From: an uncultured Arachnia sp.
GTDB taxonomy: Bacteria; Actinomycetota; Actinomycetes; Propionibacteriales; Propionibacteriaceae
Direction of reading: 5' to 3'
Length of the DNA stretch: 64,000 bases
Assembly: GCA_947493995.1 (NCBI GenBank)
Contig: CANLTJ010000003.1
Span: 279,298-343,297, forward strand
Part shown: positions 24,922 to 32,489 of the stretch, in pieces
How positions within the stretch are numbered: the first letter of the stretch is position 1
Layout: every line of letters begins with the position of its first letter
Notes under the pieces: model-generated
Told to the model about the DNA's origin: nothing
Database searches by the model: none
The model's input: only the letters and a program-made list of their open reading frames with translations
Translations under genes and position numbers: made by a program

Positions 24922-27900
24922 GTGGTGTTGGACGTGTTCGTACTTGGCCCTGTGCGAGCTACAGCGGATGGTGTTGATCTTGCAGTGGGCGGGGATAAAC
25001 AACGGGCGCTCCTCGCGCGACTGGTGGTGGCCCGCGGTCGTGCCCTCCTCCCGTCGTTGCTGATTGCTGACCTGTGGGAGGAGCCTCCCAGAGACCCCCT
25101 CCACGCCCTGCAGGCGAGAGTGTCACGGCTGAGGTCTTCCCTACCTCTCAACATCGAACTGATCAATGGCGGTTATCGCCTGGACCCCGCCCAGATTCGC
25201 ACCGATGCTGATCGTTTCGAGAGCCTTCGCGATGAGGGTGCGTGGCTGGTGGATGACGGAGCCTTTGCGCAGGCGTCGGACCGGCTCCATGAGGCCCTGT
25301 CGCTGTGGCAAGGCCCTGCGTTCGCCGATGTGTCGCCGTCGCCAGCGCTGAAGGCCGAATCCGCAAGACTAGAGAAGTTTCGTGCCTCAACGGTGGCGGA
25401 TCGGATTGATCTGGACCTCACTCTTGGACGAAGCGCCGAGGTCATTCCCGAATTGTTCGGACTTGTTGAGGAACACCCGCTTTTCGAGCGGCACTGGGGA
25501 CAGTTGATGACCGCCCTATACAGCACTGAGCGTACGCAGGAAGCCCTTGACGTATTCGCTCGGGCGCGCCAACTGTTCTCAGATCGGCTCGGAGTTGAAC
25601 CAAGCGCCGATCTGGGCCAGCTCCACCTCAAGATTTTGCAACAACAACAACCCGAATCTCTCCTACGCCTTCCCACCCCCCGACCAATTCTCCAGCAATC
25701 AAACGACGACGAAAACGTCCGTGACTCGGGGGGTGTCTCAGCGAATTCGAGCAACCCGGACAGGATCGAGGCAATGCTTCGGCGTCACGGTGCCATCCTG
25801 CTCACCGGTGTAGCAGGGATTGGTAAGACCCACCTGATGCGCGCCATGGCAGCGCGCTTCGCAGCCCAACACTGTCTGGCCCCGCTCCTGAGCGCCAGCC
25901 ATCTGAGCCGGTCGATACCGCTGGGTGCCTTCGTAGGTATTGCCGGTTCCATTCCCGAGGAGCGGAGGTCTCCCGCTGCATTGATTGATTTCTTTGCTCG
26001 GCACCGCTCGACGACCGTGCTGTTGGTGGACGACGTCGAAGAACTGGACGATGCGTCACTGTTCGTCATCACCCATCTCATCCGTTCTGCTCACGTGGCG
26101 GCGATTCTGACCACTCGCGACCTCGCTGCAGCACCCGAAGAGATTCAGGCACTGTATGACAGCAATGAGCTGACAGAGTTCCCACTCGAGCCCCTCACCG
26201 GCACTGATGCGCTGGAAGCAGTGCATCAGATACTGGGTGGGCGCCTGACCCCGGACACCCATCTGCGGATGGTGGAGATGTCACAGGGCAATCCTCTGCA
26301 CCTGCGCGAAATCCTCACCGGAACTCTGACGGCTGGAAACTTGGTCAGGACAGAGCATGGATGGGAATTGCAAGGGACACCGACACCCACTCATCGGCTC
26401 GCTCACCTCGTGGGCAACAGGTTCCATGGACTCGACGACGAGAGCCTGGAGGCGGCGTCGAAAGTTGCCATCGCTGGAGAATTCCCGATCGATGCTCTGA
26501 GCGAGAGCGAACGCAAGGGACTTGCCCGGGCCGGCGTCGTTGAGCTCGCAGATTCTGACTGGATCCGGCTGTCGAGAGTGCTGGACGGGGAATTGCTCCG
26601 TCTTCGTTGTTCCTCTCTGTTGTGGTCGGAGCTCAGCCGAGAGGTGGTTCGCATTCTCCGGGGTGAGCTGGCATCGGGACGGCCAGCGGCACAGCGTCGG
26701 GCCCACATGCTGGCCCTTGACCTCGGCGAGGCCATCGACGTGGATGCCACGCTCACCTTGGCAGAGCATGCGCTGGGAGCTTTCGATGAGCGGCTGGCTC
26801 TTCGCGCGGCCGAAGCGGTTGCTGCGGTCCAAGCCAGATCGGTCCATGCACACCGCATCGCAGGATTGGCGGCCTCGAGTCTCGGCCTGCGTGAGGAGGC
26901 GAGCGCCCACCTCCATCGTGCTCGCAAGGCTGCCGAATCCCCAACGGAGCTGACGGCGGTGGCACTCGCGCAGGCACGCCACCTCGGTCTTCAGCTCCAT
27001 GACGCAGAGGCGGCTGTGAAAGTGCTGGATGATGTGCTGGGACAACCTTTTGCAGATCGGGAATCGACGGCACACCTGCTGCGCGACCGGATGAGATGGG
27101 CTGCCGTTGCCGGACAGGGCGGACAAGAAGGTGTGGCACCCGAGCAGGCGCGCGATGCTGCAGCCGTTCAAGGATTGATCACAGTGGCCTTGTCCGGGGC
27201 AATCACCGGCCCATTGAAAGATGCCCACACTGTATTGGCGCGATTGCAGCGAGTGCCGGACGAACTCGTTGCACTGGTTCCGGGTGGTGCGCCTCTCATC
27301 GAACTCACCGAGATTATGGCGCTGTCCAATACGGGTGATCTGATGGCCACACGCAATCGACTGGGGCAGATGATCACTCGTGCCACGTCCCATCTGCCTG
27401 AGACCCTTGGCATCCCGGAGTACGCACTGGCATTCCTCGAGCTCTTCTCCGGCGATGTAGAACGTGCTCTGGGGATGGCTCGATCAGCAGTCAGCCACCT
27501 CGAGTGGCGCGACGCCGTCGGTCTCCTCCCCGCCGCTCAGGCACTGGTGGCGGCCGCGGCGCAGAGCACCGGACGCACAGCTGAGGCACACCGGAGCGTT
27601 GCGGCGATTCAGGAAAGTGCTGTGGGTGACCCCAAGGTTGTGATGCTGCGTTCCTGGGCCACTGCCCGCACAGCCTTCCAGAGACGGCATTTCGACGAAG
27701 CAGCGCGCGCCCTCGTGGAGACAGCACAGTGGTTGCTGACATCGCAGCACACGTACTTCGCGGGCATGCTCGCCCATTGCGCCGTCCGGATTGGCAGGTC
27801 TGTACCGGAGGCGGTCACCGTGCTGGAGGAGGCACGAGCGGTGGCCGGCGGTGGACTTCTGCATCTTCTTGCACGTCACGCCGAGGCCACGCTGGCCGGC

Positions 27901-28167
27901 GACGAAGTAACCCTCGACGCCATCGCCCGGGAGGCACGCGAGATGGGGATGGCGGCCACAGCGGCAGACACGTGGCGATTACTTGCGCGTTCGCCTCTCA
28001 TCGCAGCCTCACAACCCCGAAGAGCGGGCCAGCAGTTCTCGGCGGATCGTCTGAGCAAGGACAACCCGTGCATGGCGCTGTGGTCGCAGTGCCCTGAGGT
28101 CCCGACTCCAAGTCGGAGCCGCGCACCGTCGGACAAGGACCCACACCATCAGCGGTTTTCGGGTTGA
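24922..28167 (+). CDS. SARP/AfsR-like transcriptional regulator with BTAD and STAND ATPase domains
   Basis: 1081 aa. Residues 1-90 form an OmpR-type winged helix (LGPVRATADGVDLAVGGDKQRALLARL, typical of SARPs), about 95-245 a bacterial transcriptional activation domain (BTAD), and about 280-480 a P-loop ATPase of the STAND type with Walker A GVAGIGKTH (296-304) and Walker B TVLLVDDVEEL (365-375). The remaining 550 residues are an Ala/Leu/Glu-rich helical TPR-like sensor. Unlike LuxR-type LAL proteins there is no C-terminal HTH; the last 50 residues are Pro/Ser/Arg-rich. It starts at GTG 24922 or 24925 behind GAGGTGG. The 3' end overlaps the convergent DUF5684-like gene by 19 bp. No secondary-metabolite cluster is next to it. 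The likely targets are the repeats at 28.8 kb. Confidence 0.88.
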   Translation: MVLDVFVLGPVRATADGVDLAVGGDKQRALLARLVVARGRALLPSLLIADLWEEPPRDPLHALQARVSRLRSSLPLNIELINGGYRLDPAQIRTDADRFESLRDEGAWLVDDGAFAQASDRLHEALSLWQGPAFADVSPSPALKAESARLEKFRASTVADRIDLDLTLGRSAEVIPELFGLVEEHPLFERHWGQLMTALYSTERTQEALDVFARARQLFSDRLGVEPSADLGQLHLKILQQQQPESLLRLPTPRPILQQSNDDENVRDSGGVSANSSNPDRIEAMLRRHGAILLTGVAGIGKTHLMRAMAARFAAQHCLAPLLSASHLSRSIPLGAFVGIAGSIPEERRSPAALIDFFARHRSTTVLLVDDVEELDDASLFVITHLIRSAHVAAILTTRDLAAAPEEIQALYDSNELTEFPLEPLTGTDALEAVHQILGGRLTPDTHLRMVEMSQGNPLHLREILTGTLTAGNLVRTEHGWELQGTPTPTHRLAHLVGNRFHGLDDESLEAASKVAIAGEFPIDALSESERKGLARAGVVELADSDWIRLSRVLDGELLRLRCSSLLWSELSREVVRILRGELASGRPAAQRRAHMLALDLGEAIDVDATLTLAEHALGAFDERLALRAAEAVAAVQARSVHAHRIAGLAASSLGLREEASAHLHRARKAAESPTELTAVALAQARHLGLQLHDAEAAVKVLDDVLGQPFADRESTAHLLRDRMRWAAVAGQGGQEGVAPEQARDAAAVQGLITVALSGAITGPLKDAHTVLARLQRVPDELVALVPGGAPLIELTEIMALSNTGDLMATRNRLGQMITRATSHLPETLGIPEYALAFLELFSGDVERALGMARSAVSHLEWRDAVGLLPAAQALVAAAAQSTGRTAEAHRSVAAIQESAVGDPKVVMLRSWATARTAFQRRHFDEAARALVETAQWLLTSQHTYFAGMLAHCAVRIGRSVPEAVTVLEEARAVAGGGLLHLLARHAEATLAGDEVTLDAIAREAREMGMAATAADTWRLLARSPLIAASQPRRAGQQFSADRLSKDNPCMALWSQCPEVPTPSRSRAPSDKDPHHQRFSG

Positions 28168-28691
28168 GGGTTCGCTTCATGATTCGAAAGTTGGCCTTCC
28201 GCCGTCTGCACGGGAACGCCCTGCCACACGGTGCGATCGGCCAAGAGGGCATTGGAAGAGCACTGGGGCTGGGGAACGGCCGTGCGCCACCGTGTCTTGT
28301 CGAAGGCCATGATGCCGAGCCACACCAGCGACAGGAACACGAAAAGGACGACCCATACCGGCTCCTTCTGCATCTTCAGACCGATGCGGTACGCCGCCAG
28401 AGCCGATGCTGCGAAGAGTGCCAGCGAGAACAGAAAGCCGATACCCAGCCAACTGAGCAGCAGCGCACCACCGAAGCCATAGAGCACAAGCCACGGGCTG
28501 AGATCACCCAACTTGAAGAAGACCATCGTGTTGTACACCGGAACCCATGCGCGCCACGAGCCCTCGACGCCCGCCTTTGCAAAAAGCTTTGACAGGAAAA
28601 AGCATCCAATTACATAGGCTGCTGCGCCCAGAATTACTGAGCCGACGATGACAGCCAGATAGGCCGTGAGCGCCCCCGAGTAGTAGTCCAT
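28149..28691 (-). CDS. DUF5684-like multi-TM membrane protein
   Basis: 180 aa from ATG 28691 (GGAAGGA upstream). The N-terminal TM helix (about 6-30) is followed by LFAKAGVEGSWRAWVPVYNTMVFFKLGD, which matches the 'KAGxxGWxAxxPxYNxxxLxK' motif of DUF5684 proteins, often annotated as signal-peptidase-like though no catalytic residues are seen. Three more hydrophobic stretches follow to about residue 130; the C-terminal 45 residues are polar. Its promoter region is shared with the divergent lipoprotein gene and contains heptamer repeats. The function is unknown. Confidence 0.75.
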   Translation of the reverse strand: MDYYSGALTAYLAVIVGSVILGAAAYVIGCFFLSKLFAKAGVEGSWRAWVPVYNTMVFFKLGDLSPWLVLYGFGGALLLSWLGIGFLFSLALFAASALAAYRIGLKMQKEPVWVVLFVFLSLVWLGIMAFDKTRWRTAVPQPQCSSNALLADRTVWQGVPVQTAEGQLSNHEANPQPENR

Positions 28692-28787
28692 CCTGTCATT
28701 CCTTCCGATTATGTGGGGTATGTGACAGAGAGCCGAGAGAGCCTGCGCGGCGAACTGGATCTCGTCATCCGCATGTAAGCAGGCGGC

Positions 28788-28805
28788 GCTCACATTCCGC
28801 TCACA
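28788..28805 (-). promoter_or_regulatory. SARP-type direct heptamer repeat, upstream of the DUF5684-like gene
   Basis: On the minus strand TGTGAGC (28805-28799), spacer GGAA, TGTGAGC (28794-28788): two identical heptamers with 4-bp spacing, an 11-bp period. This is the geometry known for OmpR-type SARP binding sites (tandem heptamers, one helical turn). It points toward the membrane-protein gene that starts at 28691. Confidence 0.5.
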
Positions 28806-28856
28806 CTTCGCTTGTGAGTTAGTGGGCGGTTGGCATGTCTGCGTCGAGCAGCACAG

Positions 28857-28885
28857 TGTGAGCGCTCTGTGAGGACCATGTGGTC
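28857..28885 (+). promoter_or_regulatory. SARP-type direct heptamer repeat, upstream of the lipoprotein gene
   Basis: On the plus strand TGTGAGC (28857-28863), spacer GCTC, TGTGAGG (28868-28874), spacer ACCA, and a weaker TGTGGTC (28879-28885): three heptamers with a strict 11-bp period. It is the mirror image of the pair at 28788-28805 and points toward the lipoprotein gene (start 28965). A TCATGG lies 8 bp downstream at about the SARP-to--10 distance. Confidence 0.5.
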
Positions 28886-28964
28886 AGCTGCAGTCATGGG
28901 GAGCTGCACCACGCTCAGCGTCGACGCAGGCTCCCTGACATCAGTCCTCTCGACAGGAGCAGCG

Positions 28965-29453
28965 ATGACAAAGAAGCAAGTGTTCGTGCGAGCAACCGCC
29001 ACGACGTGCGCAGCTGTGTGGGTGGTGGCACTGTCCGGTTGTGTGCCGAATCCGATCGACTTAGCCATGGATCGAGCCACCGACGAAATCGCGCAGGGCG
29101 GGGCCGAGGAATTGGGCGACCTGATGACCGGTGAGGACGTCGACATCGAGTTCGGCAGCATTCCCGATGATTTCCCGGATGAAGTTCCCCTCGTGTCCAC
29201 AGACGTCATGCACAGCATGAAGATCAGTGGCGAGGAGGGAGAAGGAATATCGTTGGCTGTCGCCGATTCTCGTGATCCCGCGGACGTGGCGCAAGCAATC
29301 AGAGACGACTTCGCTGACTGGGAGGAAACGGCGTGGGTGGAGCTGGGGGAGCTCGTCTCCGGCCAGTTTACGATGGAGGGCTTGTCCGTCCTTGTGTCCG
29401 TTGTCGAAGAGGACGGGGGCTCGGCCGTGTCGTACATTGTTTACAGGGAGTGA
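28965..29453 (+). CDS. Small lipoprotein, function unknown
   Basis: 162 aa from ATG 28965 with AGGAG at 5 bp. The signal peptide MTKKQVFVRATATTC through VVALSGC ends in a lipobox L-S-G-C (Cys at about residue 27), so the mature protein should be lipid-anchored outside the membrane. The mature part is acidic (LMTGEDVDIEFGSIPDDFPDEVPLV) and ends in a compact alpha/beta-looking stretch (VLVSVVEEDGGSAVSYIVYRE). No known enzymatic motif. The upstream heptamer repeats suggest control by the SARP protein. Confidence 0.8.
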   Translation: MTKKQVFVRATATTCAAVWVVALSGCVPNPIDLAMDRATDEIAQGGAEELGDLMTGEDVDIEFGSIPDDFPDEVPLVSTDVMHSMKISGEEGEGISLAVADSRDPADVAQAIRDDFADWEETAWVELGELVSGQFTMEGLSVLVSVVEEDGGSAVSYIVYRE

Positions 29454-29565
29454 GTATGTGCCGGTAGTCTTCGTGTGCCCCTGTAGTGCGTCGTCGCTGC
29501 ACGACGTCCCCGGTGGCAAGGTGCAAGCGCACTCGACTACTGAACCTCGAGAACGGGAATGATTT

Positions 29566-30855
29566 TTGGACCCCACCGGTGCCATCTACACAGCCGCCGG
29601 TCTGGCGATGTTCCTGGCCGCACTATTGCCACGTATCCTGCAGCGAGCACCCATCTCTCTGCCGATGATCTTCCTGGCGACGGGGATCATCCTGTTCTCT
29701 GCACTCGACTGGCTACCCAGCCCCGACCCCATGACAAACGGCAGCGTGGTCGAGCATGTGACCGAAGCGTGCGTGATCATCTCCCTGATGGGCGCTGGCC
29801 TCGCACTGGACAGGCCGGTGGGTTGGCGACGCTGGATCACCACATGGCGTCTCTTGGGTATCACCATGCCGTTGACGATGCTCAGCGTGGGCTTTCTCGG
29901 TGGCTGGATGCTGGGTCTGAGCGCCGGCGCTGCTGTACTCCTCGCCGCCGTACTCGCACCCACAGATCCCGTCCTGGCCAGTGAGGTCCAGGTTGGAGAG
30001 CCCGATGAGGTGGAGAAGACCGAGGACGAGACGCGCTTTGGCCTGACATCCGAAGCGGGACTGAACGACGGCCTCGCCTTTCCTTTCACCTATGCCGCCA
30101 TCGCTATTGCAACGATGGGGCTGGCGCCGTCGGGGTGGCTCGGAGGGTGGCTGGCAGTGGACGTGGTGTGGCGACTCTCCGCTGGTGTACTGGTGGGTCT
30201 GGGTGTCGGGTGGGCGCTACGCAAAGTGTTCTTTCGGGCCCCCTCCGAACGTTTCCGACTGGCGGAGCAGGGCGAAGGGTTTGTCGCGCTCGCGTCGACC
30301 TTCGCGGCGTACGGCGTCGCCGAACTCATCGAGGGCTACGGGTTCCTCGCCGTCTTCGTGTGCGCCTGCACGATCCGTGCTGGCGAATCCGCCAACGGAT
30401 ATCACAAGACGCTGCACAGCTACGTCGAACAGCTCGAGCGGCTCTTCACCATCGTCATCCTGATCTTCCTGGGCGGGGCGATCGCCCGGGGCCTGTTCGA
30501 GGACGTCACAGTGATGCATGTGACGGTCGCTCTCGTGGCCATCCTTGTGATTCGGCCGATCGCCGGATGGATCGGACTGATGGGTGGGGGCACGGGCCGT
30601 CATGAACGAGCTGTGATCGCATTCTTCGGTGTACGGGGGATCGGCTCCATCTACTACTTGGCATACGCCCTGGGGAAAGCGGACTTTGCCGAGGGCAGCA
30701 CCCTCTGGTCGGTTGTCGGGTTGGTCATTGCACTGTCCGTCGTGATCCACGGCGTGACCGCTGGGCCGGCCATGCATATGCTCGACAAGCGCCGTCAGGC
30801 TGTTGCGCACGCGATGAAGGGTGACGCCGGGGAGGCGGCGAGCACGGCCGTGTAG
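29566..30855 (+). CDS. Cation:proton antiporter, CPA1 family (NhaP-like)
   Basis: 429-aa membrane protein with about 12 hydrophobic segments. CPA1 signatures: APTDPVLASEVQVG (131-144), with the ion-binding Asp in the TDP unwound helix, and SEAGLNDGLAFPF (162-174), the ND motif of electroneutral NhaP-type Na+/H+ antiporters; FGVRGIGSIYYL lies near the C-terminal core. It starts at TTG 29566, which fits the family N-terminus; the ribosome-binding site is weak. It lies 112 bp after the lipoprotein gene and may be transcribed with it. Na+ versus K+ cannot be distinguished. Confidence 0.9.
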   Translation: MDPTGAIYTAAGLAMFLAALLPRILQRAPISLPMIFLATGIILFSALDWLPSPDPMTNGSVVEHVTEACVIISLMGAGLALDRPVGWRRWITTWRLLGITMPLTMLSVGFLGGWMLGLSAGAAVLLAAVLAPTDPVLASEVQVGEPDEVEKTEDETRFGLTSEAGLNDGLAFPFTYAAIAIATMGLAPSGWLGGWLAVDVVWRLSAGVLVGLGVGWALRKVFFRAPSERFRLAEQGEGFVALASTFAAYGVAELIEGYGFLAVFVCACTIRAGESANGYHKTLHSYVEQLERLFTIVILIFLGGAIARGLFEDVTVMHVTVALVAILVIRPIAGWIGLMGGGTGRHERAVIAFFGVRGIGSIYYLAYALGKADFAEGSTLWSVVGLVIALSVVIHGVTAGPAMHMLDKRRQAVAHAMKGDAGEAASTAV

Positions 30856-30897
30856 TGGTAGTGGTGTAGTTCTGCAATAGTGTGGCGTCTGGTTGGC

Positions 30898-31515
30898 TCA
30901 GAGTTTGAGGGCATACATGTTGCCGTGGAGATGCCTGAAGCCGAGGTGTTCGTAGAATCCGATTGCGTTGGTGTTGTGGGGCGCCACACTCAGGTGAACG
31001 CCATGAACTCCCCGGTCGCGAAGGGCTGCAAAGAGTGTTTCGAGCAGCCTTCGCCCACTGCCGCCACCCCGACCCTCAGCGAGGATGTTGATGTGCAGGT
31101 GTGCAGAAAATCCCTCAATCAGCGCCGGATCGGGGTGCTTCGGGAAGTGGATCTTCTCCACAAGGCGCTCATCGTATGAGCCGTTAGGGAAGCTGCCGAG
31201 CGGATACCGCTCCCGAAGCCGCGGCCACCAGTGCCTTTCCAGTTCCTCTTCGAAAGCGACGGTGTCCCGAGCTCCGAGGACGTAGCCGAGTGGAGTGTCG
31301 TCGTCGGAGGTGAGGACGAAGGCGAGTTCTGGCTCATGCTCCAGGTACGCCCCGAGGTAAACCTCTCCGAGGAGCCGGGGGTCATCGTGTCGGTCCTCCG
31401 CGCCGGCGCCACTGGCCCCGGTGCGCAGGCAGACGTCGTAGAGCTGATCCACCTCAACAGGATCGTGTGGTCGGGCGAGCCGGATGTGCATCATCTCGGC
31501 AGTGTCCTTGATCAT
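30898..31515 (-). CDS. GNAT family N-acetyltransferase
   Basis: 205 aa from ATG 31515, chosen because GGAGG lies 7 bp upstream; ATG 31536 and ATGs near 31494 are alternatives. The GNAT acetyl-CoA loop is seen as EGRGGGSGRRLLETLF (motif A, R-x-x-G-x-G-x-x-L), followed by HLSVAPHNTNAIGFYEHLGFR (motif B). The N-terminal half is long (LARPHDPVEVDQLYDVCLRTG, VLGARDTVAFEEELERHWW), a pattern shared with glycoside-hydrolase-linked GNATs. The substrate is unknown. It converges on the antiporter gene. Confidence 0.88.
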   Translation of the reverse strand: MIKDTAEMMHIRLARPHDPVEVDQLYDVCLRTGASGAGAEDRHDDPRLLGEVYLGAYLEHEPELAFVLTSDDDTPLGYVLGARDTVAFEEELERHWWPRLRERYPLGSFPNGSYDERLVEKIHFPKHPDPALIEGFSAHLHINILAEGRGGGSGRRLLETLFAALRDRGVHGVHLSVAPHNTNAIGFYEHLGFRHLHGNMYALKL

Positions 31516-31674
31516 CGGCTCGTCCTCCATCGCCATTTCATCCAGCGTGCTGGCTATCCGCCTCTACCTTGCCATGCGCGGTTGCCACAGCACGTGAGAG
31601 ACCTCCTTCGCGTCGTACATGGCTCACAGCGAAGGATGGCCGGGCATTGACACACGCGTTCAGTGGCGTTGAGG

Positions 31675-31986
31675 CTACGGCTCCTTGAAGACGCTGTGAT
31701 CGCCGAGTTGTCGCCATCGGCAGCGCAACTCACCGTCAACGGTAATCAGTTCGAAGGTGGCGCGTACGTCCGGGCTGGCGAACGACCATGTCATTTCCAG
31801 AATGCCGGGAGCCGACCGCACGGACTTCACTCTTAGCGAGGCGGGCCACGGCGTAGCCGAGTCCTTGGCGTGGGCGTCGCACGCGGGCGCGAACTTCTCT
31901 TGTACTACGGCGTTGAACGCGACAGCGTGTTCGCGTTTGAGGCGCCGGTAGTCGCTGTCGAACGCCGGGGTGGTCTCGAACTTCAC
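31675..31986 (-). CDS. RelE-like toxin of a type II toxin-antitoxin pair
   Basis: 103 aa from GTG 31986, which overlaps the antitoxin stop as GTGA. The basic N-terminal half (TPAFDSDYRRLKREHA) and the C-terminal ILEMTWSFASPDVRATFEL and CRWRQLGDHSVFKEP match the actinobacterial RelE-superfamily pattern 'E-M-T-W...R-A-T' and 'W-R-x-x-G-x-H-x-x-F' found next to AbrB antitoxins. It would be a ribosome-dependent or free mRNA interferase; activity is inferred from family and context. Confidence 0.72.
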   Translation of the reverse strand: MKFETTPAFDSDYRRLKREHAVAFNAVVQEKFAPACDAHAKDSATPWPASLRVKSVRSAPGILEMTWSFASPDVRATFELITVDGELRCRWRQLGDHSVFKEP

Positions 31987-32291
31987 TCGATACCAAGTTC
32001 GTCGAGGTGGTCCATGAAGTCCTCGCTCGACTCGTGAACGGTCACGCGGCCAGCGGCGACATGCTCGTCGACTTCGCGTTCCCGCTCCTGCCACCGCTCG
32101 GCCCAGAACCAGCGTTGCCCGGCCGGGACGGGTAAGGCGGCCCGCAACTCGATCACCCCGTCATCGCGCTCGGTCATCTCCAGCTGCGCGCCGGGCTCGT
32201 CCAGGTGCAGCCGACGACGGACGTCGGCAGGCAGCGCGATGGTGCCGCGGCCCTGGACGCCGAGGTAGCGGTGAGTGGTCGGTGAGGTCAT
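31983..32291 (-). CDS. AbrB/MazE-type antitoxin
   Basis: 102 aa from ATG 32291. Residues 8-45 form a swapped-hairpin AbrB DNA-binding domain (YLGVQGRGTIALPADVRRRLHLDEPGAQLEMTERDDGVIEL). The rest is a charged, Trp/Arg/Glu-rich tail (RWFWAERWQEREREVDEHV) of the sort that wraps and neutralises the toxin. It sits immediately upstream of and overlaps the toxin gene. As in other pairs it likely represses its own promoter. Confidence 0.8.
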   Translation of the reverse strand: MTSPTTHRYLGVQGRGTIALPADVRRRLHLDEPGAQLEMTERDDGVIELRAALPVPAGQRWFWAERWQEREREVDEHVAAGRVTVHESSEDFMDHLDELGIE

Positions 32292-32489
32292 GAGCACAGT
32301 GTACGACGCTTTGCGGTAAAGCAGTAGAGCAGCTGGACTGGTGAAAGTGAAGTTGTCATCTGGGATGCGCGCCCGTGTCTGGGAGAAGTCACCGACCATC
32401 GCGATCAACCTGCGCCCCCATAGGCGTCCCGGCTGACGACGGTGATCTCCAGTAACCTACGAGCCGGGGCCATCTGAGGTCCCGGGCAG

